A model generated the notes under the pieces. The model was not told the origin of the DNA. It searched no databases and saw nothing but the letters and a program-made list of their open reading frames with translations. Positions 20,245-29,364 of a stretch of 64,000 nt of DNA are shown here, piece by piece (position 1 is the first letter of the stretch; the number at the start of each line of letters is the position of its first letter). A program made the translations under genes and the position numbers. Source of the DNA: an uncultured Paracoccaceae bacterium (GTDB lineage: Bacteria; Pseudomonadota; Alphaproteobacteria; Rhodobacterales; Rhodobacteraceae); the NCBI GenBank assembly GCA_943787985.1, contig CALSOO010000004.1, positions 1,178,001 to 1,242,000 of the forward strand. The letters run 5' to 3'.

Positions 20245-20585
20245 CCATCACGTCCGTAGTCACGGGGATGAGACGAAGGACATAAAGAAAGTTCCGGTCC
20301 GAAAACGCAACAACACAAGTATTCAGACCGGTTCCGGACAAGGCCGGATGGGATAGTTTTCTTTATAAATACAAGCAGCTACCCCATGTCCCGATGGCTA
20401 AAACCATCACTTATGGGACCCCTCTATTTTGTAGGGGTATTGCCTTGGACGAAAGTACGGGAATCCTTACCAATCAAAAGTTGTATCCTTTTACAAAGGA
20501 CGTGACGTGGGGACGCTTTTGTGCGGCGTACTATGCACAAGGGTGTTTTTCTGTATCCTCATGGCAATCAATGAGGAGATCACAG
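20245..20585 (+). promoter_or_regulatory. Structured leader region before the class II aldolase gene
   Basis: 340 bases without a gene. Three local hairpins follow each other: GATGG/CCATC at 20393-20408 (extended by GTCCC/GGGAC), ACCCCT/AGGGGT at 20418-20438, and TCCTTT/AAAGGA at 20486-20500. The start of the gene follows 85 bases later, with AATGAGGAG as ribosome site. It looks like a structured 5' leader; no known riboswitch was recognised. Confidence 0.4.
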
Positions 20586-21416
20586 ATGAAAGATGAAGCG
20601 CAAAAATCCGGTCTTGGTACGGGTTTCGACATTCCAGACCCTCAGGAAATTCCGTCACTCAAGGGCAGCGTTTCGGATGCTGAATGGCAAGCCCGCGTTG
20701 AATTGGCCGCCACGTATCGTCTATGCGCGATGCATGGGTGGACTGATTTGGTCTTTACGCATATCTCCGCCCGTTTGCCTGATGAGGACGGCGAAGAACG
20801 CTTTTTGATCAACCCTTACGGTGTGATGTTTGACGAGATGACCGCTTCTTGCCTTGTCAAAATCGATTGCGAAGGCACGATTTGCCAAGAGACCCCGTAT
20901 TTCATTAATCCGGCAGGGTTTACCATTCATTCCGCCATCCATATGGCCCGTGAGGATGCAGGATGCGTGATCCACGTGCACACACCATACGGCGTAGCGG
21001 TGTCGGTGCAAAAAGACGGCCTGCGCCGCTACACGCAGTTTTCTATGATTGTGAACAATGACTTAGCGTATCACGACTATGAAGGGATCGCACTGGATCT
21101 GGATGAGCGCGACCGTATTGTCAACGATATGGGCGACAAAAACCTGCTGATGCTGCGCAACCATGGCACGCTGACAGTTGGCCCCAATTGTGCGATCGCT
21201 TTTTTGCGGATGTACTTCCTCGAGAACGCTTGCAAGACACAGATTTTCGCGCAATCCGTCGGGTCAGAAGACAAGCTCATCGAAGAGCCTGAAGCCATGG
21301 CTGACACGGTTGAGGGGCAGGCGGCTGCGGCCTTTACCCCCGGTGTCGGGGACAATCTGGTGTGGCCCGGCTTGATGCGCAAACTCAAGCGGACAAACCC
21401 CGGGCATGATCACTAA
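20586..21416 (+). CDS. Class II aldolase/adducin family protein
   Basis: 276 residues. The zinc-binding fold is clear: TDLVFTHISARLP, then CVIHVHTPYGVAVS with the His pair and LLMLRNHGTLTVG with the third His. The family includes fuculose-phosphate aldolase and many proteins of unknown substrate. ATG at 20586 preferred because GAGGAG precedes it; the longer upstream frame is the structured leader. Confidence 0.88.
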   Translation: MKDEAQKSGLGTGFDIPDPQEIPSLKGSVSDAEWQARVELAATYRLCAMHGWTDLVFTHISARLPDEDGEERFLINPYGVMFDEMTASCLVKIDCEGTICQETPYFINPAGFTIHSAIHMAREDAGCVIHVHTPYGVAVSVQKDGLRRYTQFSMIVNNDLAYHDYEGIALDLDERDRIVNDMGDKNLLMLRNHGTLTVGPNCAIAFLRMYFLENACKTQIFAQSVGSEDKLIEEPEAMADTVEGQAAAAFTPGVGDNLVWPGLMRKLKRTNPGHDH

Positions 21417-21442
21417 CGTGCACTCAGGCACGTCAGTCACGT

Positions 21443-22216
21443 TTAGGTCTTGTCGAAAACAGCCATCATGGTTGCGCGCAGACGGGTCACGTCCTCGTCT
21501 GCGGTTGCGTCAGGATCACAGACAAAGGCTGGCAGCACTTCGACACGGATTGTGCCGCTCGACGGGAAGAACTTTCCGCGCGGCAAAAGCTGATCGGAAT
21601 CGTGGATTACGATAGGGCGGATCACGCGCCCGGCTTCGCGTGCGACCAAGACTGCGCCGGCCTTGAATGTGCCCAACGATTCAGTTTTGGAACGGGTGCC
21701 TTCAGGGAACAACACGACCGAGCGCCGCGCCGGCATGTCGCGCACGGCCTTGCTCAGGGTTTCCATTGCAACCGAGCCGCTTTTGCGGTCGATCTCTACC
21801 AGACCAGCGCCAGTGAACCCTGTGCGCAACAACTTGGCATCGCATAGCTCTTTTTTGGCCGCAAAGGTAAACCATTTGTCGTCAGGCACCACATCCATCA
21901 AGGTAAACCCGTCCAGATGGCTGCGGTGGTTGATGACGATCACGCTGTTCTCATCGTCGCTCAGCGCCTGTTTGTCGGCCTCCGTCATATACGCACGGAT
22001 GCTGAGCAACCAAAGCAGGCGTGAGCAAGCGCGTTTCACCAATCGCCAATACCATCCGCGAAAGCCCGCCCGCTTTGAACAGAACAATGGCACGAACCCG
22101 ATGAATAAAAAATAGATGGGCCCCAGCAAGATCACGACACTTCGTTTGAGCAAACGAACAGGGAGCGGATCAATCGCTGTAGGAGGGTTTGGTGTAGGCT
22201 TTTGGGAAACTGTCAT
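21443..22216 (-). CDS. Lysophospholipid acyltransferase (PlsC family)
   Basis: 257 residues. One membrane segment at about 27-47 (VVILLGPIYFLFIGFVPLF), acyltransferase motif NHRSHLDG (HX4D) at about 96-103, then FPEGTRSKTE and a Pro-rich substrate site. It probably makes phosphatidic acid in the inner membrane. Distinct from olsA at 15.4 kb. Monocistronic on the minus strand. Confidence 0.87.
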   Translation of the reverse strand: MTVSQKPTPNPPTAIDPLPVRLLKRSVVILLGPIYFLFIGFVPLFCSKRAGFRGWYWRLVKRACSRLLWLLSIRAYMTEADKQALSDDENSVIVINHRSHLDGFTLMDVVPDDKWFTFAAKKELCDAKLLRTGFTGAGLVEIDRKSGSVAMETLSKAVRDMPARRSVVLFPEGTRSKTESLGTFKAGAVLVAREAGRVIRPIVIHDSDQLLPRGKFFPSSGTIRVEVLPAFVCDPDATADEDVTRLRATMMAVFDKT

Positions 22217-22337
22217 GACATCCTATCGCAGTTGGCCCACGCGGATGGCGTGACGGGTCGGGTATCCTCCAATAGTGGAGGCTCTGCAATGGAAACCTTG
22301 ACCTAGCGTTAAGCTGGGCTGAAGTCCGGGCGCGTTC

Positions 22338-23099
22338 TTATGCTTCGAGAATGAACATCTGATTGGCAAATGCCGCTTTCAGAACGGCCTGAGCGGTGGT
22401 TTCAACCGCGAGGTTCTCGCGTGCAAGGCGCAAGTGTTTCTCGACAGTGGCAGATGTAAGTCCCATCAAAATCGCGATGTCTTGCATGGTTTTGCCGTCA
22501 CCCACCCATTCCAGAGCTTCGCGTTGGCGTTTGGTCAGGTTCCGCTTGGGTCCTGAATAGGGCAAGGACAGAATTTTCAGATGGGCGATGTTGTTCATCA
22601 GATGAATGTTGCGGCCATGCTCTGCCCACACAGCATCCGCGTCCGCTTGGGACATCCCGCGCTTTGCGGTCAAGGCAATTGCCCCTTTGGAACGCGCAGA
22701 GATCGATTTGAAGCTGATGGTATAGCCCGCAGTGACCCCCACCGCGCAATTGATCTCCAACAAGCGTTTTTCGGCAGGGGACAAGTCCTTGAGACGGTTT
22801 TCAGCTTCCAACATCCCCCAACTGCCAACGCCCTCATTCGTCAGTGCCCAATTGACCATGGGGGCATTTGCATAGTGTGCTTCGCCCAGAAACACGTCCA
22901 TATAATCCTTGTCATGGTTGGTCAGGATGATGAAATCCTCAGGATCGCCCAAAGAGGTGCCGGAGCGATATCTCGTGAACCCATAGATGATCCGGTCAAA
23001 GCCGAATTGGGCCATTTTCTCAGTGTGCGCTGTCCAAAGTTCTTCCATGCTTTGGCAATTGGACAAAAACAGAAGATATGTTCTCAGACAGTCGTCCAT
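22338..23099 (-). CDS. LuxR-family regulator with autoinducer-binding-type domain
   Basis: 253 residues: an N-terminal Autoind_bind-like domain (about 10-165) and a C-terminal LuxR HTH (about 185-245, NLTKRQREALEWVGDGKTMQ then MGLTSATVEKHLRLARE). No luxI-type synthase is nearby, so it is a LuxR solo. The ATG at 23099 overlaps the aroQ stop (TGATG), which fixes the start and couples it to aroQ. Ligand unknown. Confidence 0.85.
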   Translation of the reverse strand: MDDCLRTYLLFLSNCQSMEELWTAHTEKMAQFGFDRIIYGFTRYRSGTSLGDPEDFIILTNHDKDYMDVFLGEAHYANAPMVNWALTNEGVGSWGMLEAENRLKDLSPAEKRLLEINCAVGVTAGYTISFKSISARSKGAIALTAKRGMSQADADAVWAEHGRNIHLMNNIAHLKILSLPYSGPKRNLTKRQREALEWVGDGKTMQDIAILMGLTSATVEKHLRLARENLAVETTAQAVLKAAFANQMFILEA

Positions 23100-23542
23100 C
23101 ACCCTGTTGCCTGCAAATGCTGATGCATGGCTGACATGGCCAACGGATATCCTTGAGCGCCAAAGCCGCAGATGATGCCCAGGGCCACTTTGGCGATATA
23201 GCTTTTGTGGCGGAACTCTTCGCGGGCGTGCACGTTGCTCAGGTGCAATTCGATGCAAGGCAATTCCACACTCGCAATCGCATCCATCAATGCGATGGAC
23301 GTATGGGTGTACGCGCCGGCATTCAGTATCAACCCGCCGTAGACACCTTTGGCGGCATGAATTTCGTCGATCAACGTACCTTCGTGGTTTGATTGCACAA
23401 ATCCAAGGTCCAGCTTGAGAGCCTTGGCGTGGATACGACAGTTGGCTTCGATGTCCGCAAGAGTCGTGTGTCCGTAGACCTCGGGCTGGCGCGTGCCCAG
23501 AAGATTCAGGTTTGGTCCATTCAGGATCAGAATAGCGGTCAT
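23099..23542 (-). CDS. aroQ: Type II 3-dehydroquinate dehydratase
   Basis: Shikimate pathway, third step. 147 residues, normal length. Signature ILNGPNLNLLGTRQPEVYG with the catalytic Tyr, NAGAYTHTS and IELHLSNVHAREEFRHKS with the catalytic His. Followed by, and overlapping, a LuxR-type gene. The first pathway enzyme is elsewhere in this window (49.9 kb). Confidence 0.95.
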   Translation of the reverse strand: MTAILILNGPNLNLLGTRQPEVYGHTTLADIEANCRIHAKALKLDLGFVQSNHEGTLIDEIHAAKGVYGGLILNAGAYTHTSIALMDAIASVELPCIELHLSNVHAREEFRHKSYIAKVALGIICGFGAQGYPLAMSAMHQHLQATG

Positions 23543-23622
23543 ATTAACAAATTCCGGTGTGCTGTTGGATCGGTGTTAGCCCCCGCGCGCCCTGCGTGTA
23601 AAGGCCGTGGGCGCGCGCAAGG

Positions 23623-24099
23623 TTAGTCCTGTGCCCCAAAAACCGCGAGACCCAGCCAATCTGCCACCATTGCTGGCACCTCTTGGCCTTCAATCTCGAT
23701 GGTCAATTGGGTTTCGCGCAACAGGTCTGTTGCATTGCGTTGCGTGGCTGACTTCATCACGAACCGGCCGCGCAATCGACTGCCAGCAACAACCGGGTTC
23801 AGAAACCGGAGTTTGTTAAAGCCGTAGTTGATCCCCATCACTTGCCCCTCAGCCATTGAGAAGCAATCGTAGGCAAACCGTGACCCTAAGCTCAGCGTTA
23901 GAAATCCGTGCGCTATAGCGCCCCCAAACGGGGTTTCAGCTGCGGCACGTTCAGGGTCAATGTGGATCCATTGGTCGTCATGCGTGGTCTTTGCAAAGTC
24001 ATCAATCATAGCCTGATCGACCAAAATCCAGTTGGAAACGCCGACCTCCTGTCCGATTTGCGCGTCCATGGCGGCTTTTGCAATTGCGATTTGGCTCAT
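23623..24099 (-). CDS. MaoC-family (R)-specific enoyl-CoA hydratase
   Basis: 158 residues, hot-dog fold. The hydratase motif is FAKTTHDDQWIHIDPERAA, with the catalytic Asp and His, followed by TPFGGAIAHGFLTLSL. It starts one base after the upstream oxidoreductase stop. Probably hydrates 2-enoyl-CoA in fatty-acid metabolism; the physiological substrate is not visible. Confidence 0.88.
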   Translation of the reverse strand: MSQIAIAKAAMDAQIGQEVGVSNWILVDQAMIDDFAKTTHDDQWIHIDPERAAAETPFGGAIAHGFLTLSLGSRFAYDCFSMAEGQVMGINYGFNKLRFLNPVVAGSRLRGRFVMKSATQRNATDLLRETQLTIEIEGQEVPAMVADWLGLAVFGAQD

Positions 24100-24100
24100 A

Positions 24101-25111
24101 TCATTCTCCCTTTGGATCGGGACCAACGCGGACCATGCGTTTCCCTTTGTTGTCACCTGCCAACAGACCGATGAGCGCTTTTGGCGCGTTCTCAAGGCCG
24201 TCAACGATGTCTTCTGTCACGTTAATTTGTCCGGAGTTCACCCAAGTTTGCAAAGCGCGGATCGCTTTTGCATCCTCATTTGCAAAGTCCATCACAATGA
24301 AACCCTCCATGCGCAGGCGTTTGACCACCAATGCGCCTGGTAAATTGCGCGGGCCTGTCGGAGTGCTGCTGTCGTACTGGCTGATCGCACCACAACACGC
24401 GATGCGCCCCTTTTCGTTCATCAACGCCAGAGTGGTTTCCAGAATGGGGCCGCCGACGTTGTCGAAATACACATCAATTCCATTGGGGCAGGCGGCGCGC
24501 AGGGTTTTGAACAAACCCTTTTCGCGGTAATCCACACAGGTATCAAAGCCCAATTTATCCACCACCCATTTGCATTTCTCAGCGCCACCCGCGATGCCCA
24601 CAACATGACATCCAAGGGCTTTGGCGATTTGGCCGACGTATCCGCCAACGGATCCTGCCGCTGCTGAAACGACGACAGTTTCGCCTGCCATAGGTTTGCC
24701 GACGCTGATCAACCCATGGAATGCAGTTTTTCCTGCGATCCCGTACACAGAGATCAAATGAGACAGGATTTCGACTTTTGGTAGTTTTTGAACTTTGCGG
24801 GCAGGGCGGGTGACGTAATCGGCCCAAACACTTTCGGCCGCCACGATGTCCCCGACGGCGATGTGTTCCGAATTGGACGCCATCACCTCGCAAATCGAGT
24901 AGGTCGCCATGACATCGCCCGCTTTGACTGCGTCGCGGTAGGTGGCGCCCTGCATCCAAGACCGGTTGGCCGCATCGATCGACATCAAAATCGTGCGCAG
25001 CAGGACTTCGCCGTGTTCCGGAACGGGCATGTCGGTGGCGTGCAGCGCAAAATGGCTTTCGGCAAGCTGACCCTGTGGCAGCTCGGCGACGATGATCTGG
25101 CGATTGGTCAT
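24101..25111 (-). CDS. NADP-dependent zinc-free MDR oxidoreductase (CurA/leukotriene-B4 dehydrogenase type)
   Basis: 336 residues. No zinc ligands; the GroES-like N-domain is followed by a Rossmann fold with AAAGSVGGYVGQIAKALGCHVVGIAGG, and a PTGPRN-type loop near residue 250. Family members reduce enones using NADPH. ATG at 25111 is chosen over the TTG two codons upstream because AAGGAA lies nine bases before it. Cotranscribed with the MaoC gene. Confidence 0.88.
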   Translation of the reverse strand: MTNRQIIVAELPQGQLAESHFALHATDMPVPEHGEVLLRTILMSIDAANRSWMQGATYRDAVKAGDVMATYSICEVMASNSEHIAVGDIVAAESVWADYVTRPARKVQKLPKVEILSHLISVYGIAGKTAFHGLISVGKPMAGETVVVSAAAGSVGGYVGQIAKALGCHVVGIAGGAEKCKWVVDKLGFDTCVDYREKGLFKTLRAACPNGIDVYFDNVGGPILETTLALMNEKGRIACCGAISQYDSSTPTGPRNLPGALVVKRLRMEGFIVMDFANEDAKAIRALQTWVNSGQINVTEDIVDGLENAPKALIGLLAGDNKGKRMVRVGPDPKGE

Positions 25112-25156
25112 GGGCAAGTTTCCTTGTTAGGTATCAATAAAGCGAAAGGATCTCAG

Positions 25157-25819
25157 ATGGCAAAAGAGTACAGGCAACCGGTGTATCAGCCCCCGAAAGG
25201 GTCGGCCGATTTGGTGTTGATCCGCCACGGCGAAAGCATGCCCGCAAAGCCCGGCGAGAGTTTTCCGATGAAGGACGGTCACGGGGATCCGGCCCTGCAT
25301 CCCCAAGGGGAGCGGCAAGCCGTGGCTGTGGGCGATAGGCTGAAAAGCACACATTTTGCAGCGGCTTACGTGACCAAATTGATCCGAACGCATCAAACGG
25401 CGGCGCCTTTGCTCGCGCATTTGGGGATGTCTGCGACCATCGATCCCGACTTGCATGAAGTGCACCTTGGGGACTGGGACGGCGGCTTGTACCGTATCAA
25501 GTCGGCGCAAGGTGATCCTGCGTTTGAGCGGATGCGCGCAAACGGGGAATGGGGCGAAATCCCGGGGGCTGAAACCACGGCGGTCTTTCATGGCCGCGTC
25601 GAGAAAGGGTTGCGCAGAATTGCTGCCGCTCATGTGGATGAACGGGTTGCTGTTTTTGTGCATGGTGGCGTGATCGCCGCCGCGATGGCCATTGCGACAG
25701 GCTGCGGACCGTTTGCATTTGGAGGGGCCGCGAACGGCTCTATCAGTCGGATTGTAATCACTGGTCACCAGATGGCCGTGCGTGGCTTCAATGACATTGG
25801 CCATCTGGAGGGGCTGTGA
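25157..25819 (+). CDS. Histidine phosphatase family protein 1
   Basis: 220 residues, phosphoglycerate-mutase-like. The catalytic RHG motif is in LVLIRHGESMP (about residues 19-29), the second His in VAVFVHGGVIAAAMA. The start ATG follows AAAGGA. Broad phosphatase; substrate unknown. A relative at 33.5 kb lies in the acyl-CoA operon. Confidence 0.85.
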   Translation: MAKEYRQPVYQPPKGSADLVLIRHGESMPAKPGESFPMKDGHGDPALHPQGERQAVAVGDRLKSTHFAAAYVTKLIRTHQTAAPLLAHLGMSATIDPDLHEVHLGDWDGGLYRIKSAQGDPAFERMRANGEWGEIPGAETTAVFHGRVEKGLRRIAAAHVDERVAVFVHGGVIAAAMAIATGCGPFAFGGAANGSISRIVITGHQMAVRGFNDIGHLEGL

Positions 25820-25824
25820 GTGCA

Positions 25825-26820
25825 TCAGGATATGGTCAAGGCAACTTTGCCCAAGACCTTGCGATCTGAAATGTATTCCAATGCCTTACGGGCGTCTTCT
25901 AATGTGAATGTCTGAGTGATCCGTGGCTTGATCTGGCCGTTGGCGTACATCGCGAACAATTCGTTCATATTTTCCATGTGACCCTTTGGATCAACCATCG
26001 TTGACGCGCCCCAAAAGACCCCGACGATCTGACATGATTTCAAAAGTGTCAGGTTCAGAGGGATGCTTGGTATGCCTGCGGGGAAGCCAACCACAAGGAA
26101 GCGCCCAGCCCATGCCATGGCGCGTACAACCGGTTCTGCATAGTCGCCGCCAACCGCGTCGTAGGCCACATCCACGCCTTTGCCGCCTGTCGCCTTTTTG
26201 ATCTGGTTCGAGAATTCCTTTTGGGCGGCTCGGTCCATTTCGCGCGGATAGATCAGTGTTTCATCTGCGCCAAGCTCTTTACAAAAGGTGGCTTTGTCTT
26301 CGGAAGAGACCGCCGCGATGACACGTGCGCCGGCTGCTTTGCCGAGTTCAATTGCTGCCGCACCAACGCCGCCTGCTGCGCCTAGGATCAAAAGCGTCTC
26401 GCCTTCTTTGATCATCGCGCGGTCCTTGAGCGCATGGTGAGAGGTGCCATAAGTCAACACCAGGCAGGACGCGTCCTCGAATGACATGCCGTCGGGCATC
26501 GGCAGGCATCGGACTTCAGCCACGCACAGATGGGTCGCAAAGCCGCCAAACCCGGTCATCGCGATGACCTTGTCGCCGATCTTTAGTCCTGTGACGCCCT
26601 CACCAACCGCATCAACCACACCTGCAACTTCACCGCCGGGGGCAAATGGGCGCGGTGGCTTCATTTGGTAAAGGTCCTGAATGATCAGCGTGTCAGGAAA
26701 GTTGACGCCGGCTGCTTTGACCGCAATGCGCACTTCGCCTTTTGCAGGGGTCGGGTCGGGCAACTCCGTCAGTTGCAGTGTGTCCGGTCCACCGACGGCT
26801 GTACTGAGCATGGCTTTCAT
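25825..26820 (-). CDS. NADPH:quinone oxidoreductase family protein
   Basis: 331 residues, MDR superfamily without zinc. GVNFPDTLIIQ at about residue 38 and the NADPH-binding LILGAAGGVGAAAIELGKAAG are typical. Family members act on quinones or enoyl-CoA-like substrates. Divergent from the acyl-CoA operon at 27.07 kb with a four-copy TGTGACGCA array between, so the two may be controlled together. Confidence 0.88.
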   Translation of the reverse strand: MKAMLSTAVGGPDTLQLTELPDPTPAKGEVRIAVKAAGVNFPDTLIIQDLYQMKPPRPFAPGGEVAGVVDAVGEGVTGLKIGDKVIAMTGFGGFATHLCVAEVRCLPMPDGMSFEDASCLVLTYGTSHHALKDRAMIKEGETLLILGAAGGVGAAAIELGKAAGARVIAAVSSEDKATFCKELGADETLIYPREMDRAAQKEFSNQIKKATGGKGVDVAYDAVGGDYAEPVVRAMAWAGRFLVVGFPAGIPSIPLNLTLLKSCQIVGVFWGASTMVDPKGHMENMNELFAMYANGQIKPRITQTFTLEDARKALEYISDRKVLGKVALTIS

Positions 26821-26841
26821 CGCAATCTCTCCCCTGAATGC

Positions 26842-26935
26842 TGTGACGCATTTTGTTTGTACGTCTGTTGTGACGCAACTATTCGTTTGTGCGCCAGTTG
26901 TGACGCATATTTGGTAGTGCGCCTGATGTGACGCA
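26842..26935. repeat. Four direct repeats of TGTGACGCA in a divergent promoter region
   Basis: Exact 9-base copies begin at 26842, 26869, 26899 and 26927, 27, 30 and 28 bases apart. Between copies there is partial similarity (TTTGTACG, TTTGTGCG, TAGTGCG). All lie between the divergent quinone oxidoreductase and the acyl-CoA dehydrogenase operon. Confidence 0.8.
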
Positions 26936-27067
26936 ACGGCAGAGCACCCAAGCGTCTTGTCAGGTGTAACTTTGGCTGCAACACTTCAGTCAGTAAATGC
27001 GAAATACGATTTTGCAGGGTGGAACGTAACGGCATAATCGGCGTCACCATCTGTCTGGGAGGACACA

Positions 27068-28231
27068 ATGACTGACATTGAACTGGGTGCTTTTCGCGCC
27101 GAAACCCGCGCATGGCTGGAGGCGAATTGCCCCGCCGAAATGCGCGATGGCATTCGTGATGAGGAAACAATTTGCTGGGGCGGACGCAATTGGCAATTCA
27201 CGTCCGCAGCGCAAAAGACATGGCTAGAGGTTATGGCGGCCAAAGGCTGGACTGTCCCGACGTGGCCGGTTGAATATGGCGGGGCGGGGATGGACCGTGC
27301 GCATGACAAAATTTTGCAAGAAGAGTTGGACGCCATTGGTGCGCGCTGGCCATTGCAAAGCTTTGGCATCTGGATGCTTGGACCTGCCTTGCTTGCCTTT
27401 GGAACGCATCAGCAAAAGTTACAGTATTTGCCGCCAATTGCGCGCGGTGAAGTGCGGTGGTGTCAAGGATACTCAGAACCAGGTGCAGGTTCGGATTTGG
27501 CAAGTGTTCAGACCAAAGCCGTCAGTGATGGGGATTATTATGTTGTAAATGGTCAAAAGGTATGGACCTCCTATGCTGACAGGGCAGACTGCATTTTCGC
27601 TTTGGTGCGCACCGATCCGGATGCAAAGAAGCACCTGGGCATTTCCTTTTTGCTGATCGATATGGACAGTGCGGGCGTGTCCACGAAACCTATCCGTTTG
27701 ATCTCTGGCTCGTCCCCGTTTTGCGAGACGTTTTTTGATGACGTAAGGGTGCCGAAATCCAACGTTGTCGGGACAGAGCATCGTGGTTGGGACGTGGCAA
27801 AACACTTGCTCACCCATGAGCGTGAAATGATTTCAGGTGGGGGGGCAGGCCTGCTAGGGACCCGTGCATTGGGTGCGGTTTTGGCAGAGCATGAGGGCGG
27901 CATGGACGCGGTCACACGTGCCGAGGCGTTGACGTGTGAAATTGACTCGCTCGCGATCGGGTTGACCCTTGAGCGCTACAAGGATCAGGCCGAGTCTGGC
28001 GGCGGCGTCGGTGATGCCTCGGCCATGCTGAAATATGAAGGCACGGAATTGAACAAACGCCGCCACGAGTTGTTGATGTCCGCAGGCGGTGCGGATGCGT
28101 TGCAGTGGGAGGGCACGCACGCGGGGCTTGCGGCGGATTGGCTGCGCACCAAAGCCAACTCCATCGAGGGGGGCACGTCCGAAGTCATGCTCTCGATTAT
28201 TTCACGGCGCATTCTTGGACTTCCGGGGTAA
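27068..28231 (+). CDS. Acyl-CoA dehydrogenase, subunit with catalytic Glu
   Basis: 387 residues, FAD flavoprotein. Substrate/FAD loops: WCQGYSEPGAGSDLASVQT and NGQKVWTSYADRAD. The C-terminus NSIEGGTSEVMLSIISRRIL carries the Glu at the usual catalytic place. The ATG at 27068 follows GGGAGGA. First gene of the catabolic operon, six bases before a second, shorter acyl-CoA dehydrogenase, which suggests a heteromeric enzyme. Confidence 0.9.
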   Translation: MTDIELGAFRAETRAWLEANCPAEMRDGIRDEETICWGGRNWQFTSAAQKTWLEVMAAKGWTVPTWPVEYGGAGMDRAHDKILQEELDAIGARWPLQSFGIWMLGPALLAFGTHQQKLQYLPPIARGEVRWCQGYSEPGAGSDLASVQTKAVSDGDYYVVNGQKVWTSYADRADCIFALVRTDPDAKKHLGISFLLIDMDSAGVSTKPIRLISGSSPFCETFFDDVRVPKSNVVGTEHRGWDVAKHLLTHEREMISGGGAGLLGTRALGAVLAEHEGGMDAVTRAEALTCEIDSLAIGLTLERYKDQAESGGGVGDASAMLKYEGTELNKRRHELLMSAGGADALQWEGTHAGLAADWLRTKANSIEGGTSEVMLSIISRRILGLPG

Positions 28232-28236
28232 CTGAT

Positions 28237-29352
28237 ATGAGCACTTTGATGATGTCCGAAGACGAAACCATGTTGCAGGATGCCGCGCGCGGTTTTCTGG
28301 ACGGGGCAGCCCCCGTTTCGCATTTCCGAGGACTGCGCGATGCAGGGGCCACGCATGACGCAGCCCTTTGGGCAGAAATGGCCGCGATGGGATGGACCGG
28401 GGTTTTGGTCCCCGAGGACGCGGGTGGCTCTGACATGGGACACGCCGCTGCAGGCGTTCTGGCTCAAGAGATGGGCAAAACACTTGTGACCTCTCCGTTT
28501 TTGTCCACAGCCGTGATGGCTGCGACCGCGTTGCGCCAGATCGCCAATGACCGCACAAAAGAGGCGCTTGGCAATATCGCCAATGGCTCTGTGATCTATG
28601 CTTTGGCGGTCGACGAGACACATAAACACGATCCCGATGGCACGACGTTGCAGGCTGTGGCGGATGGCAACGGGTTTCGTCTGACAGGGACCAAAGGCTT
28701 CGTGGTTGACGGTGCAAATGCAGATCGCCTGCTGGTTTTGGCCCGTGCGGAAGCAGGTTTGACCTTGTTCGATATTCCAGCAGATCGCACCGGCATCACG
28801 CGTGCGGCGAACGCTATGATTGACGCGCGCGATGCGGCCACTGTGACGTTTTCGGATGTGCAGGCCACAGGTGACGACGTTTTGGGGCACGTGGGCGATG
28901 CGATGACAGTCTTGCAACCTGCGCTGAACGCCGGACAAGCGGCATTGGCCGCCGAAATGGCCGGTCTCGCTACGGGCGCGTTCGGGATGACGATTGGCTA
29001 TCTCAAAGAGCGCAAGCAATTCGGGGTTGAAATCGGACGGTTCCAAGCGCTGCAACACCGTGCCGCGCATCTGTGGTGCGAAAGTGAAGTCACAGCCTCT
29101 GCCGTGCGCAATGCGGGTCGGATGCTTGATCAGGATATGGCCAACGCCACGCTGGCGGTCTCTCTGGCCAAGGCGCGGGCAACTGCGACGGCAAAACTTG
29201 CGGTGATCGAGGGTGTGCAGATGCACGGGGGTATCGGAATGACCGATGCATTCGATATGGGTTTTTACATGAAACGCGCACGTGTCGTGGCCGAATGGTT
29301 GGGGGACTACGGGTATCACGCCGAACGCGTCGCCGCAGCCCGTGGATTTTAA
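28237..29352 (+). CDS. Acyl-CoA dehydrogenase family protein, second subunit
   Basis: 371 residues. It lacks the GGTSE catalytic stretch of its neighbour; the end has instead GVQMHGGIGMTDAFDMGFYM and an arginine-rich helix, as in the non-catalytic partner of two-subunit dehydrogenases. N-terminal MSTLMMSEDETMLQDAARGF. Start at 28237 chosen by its close spacing to the upstream stop. Forming an alpha-beta complex with the first subunit is inference. Confidence 0.88.
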   Translation: MSTLMMSEDETMLQDAARGFLDGAAPVSHFRGLRDAGATHDAALWAEMAAMGWTGVLVPEDAGGSDMGHAAAGVLAQEMGKTLVTSPFLSTAVMAATALRQIANDRTKEALGNIANGSVIYALAVDETHKHDPDGTTLQAVADGNGFRLTGTKGFVVDGANADRLLVLARAEAGLTLFDIPADRTGITRAANAMIDARDAATVTFSDVQATGDDVLGHVGDAMTVLQPALNAGQAALAAEMAGLATGAFGMTIGYLKERKQFGVEIGRFQALQHRAAHLWCESEVTASAVRNAGRMLDQDMANATLAVSLAKARATATAKLAVIEGVQMHGGIGMTDAFDMGFYMKRARVVAEWLGDYGYHAERVAAARGF

Positions 29353-29364
29353 AGGACTTGAACT

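Noticed and set aside
20376-20500. SAM-II, guanidine or fluoride riboswitch before the aldolase gene
   Set aside because: Hairpin order and conserved bases of these classes could not be matched; left as an unassigned leader.
22266-22281. CCTCCA/TGGAGG hairpin downstream of the luxR gene as terminator
   Set aside because: Short stem without a T-run; too weak to call.
27985-29319. 444-residue minus-strand open frame
   Set aside because: Antisense to the two acyl-CoA dehydrogenases, whose motifs are unambiguous; no recognisable domain.
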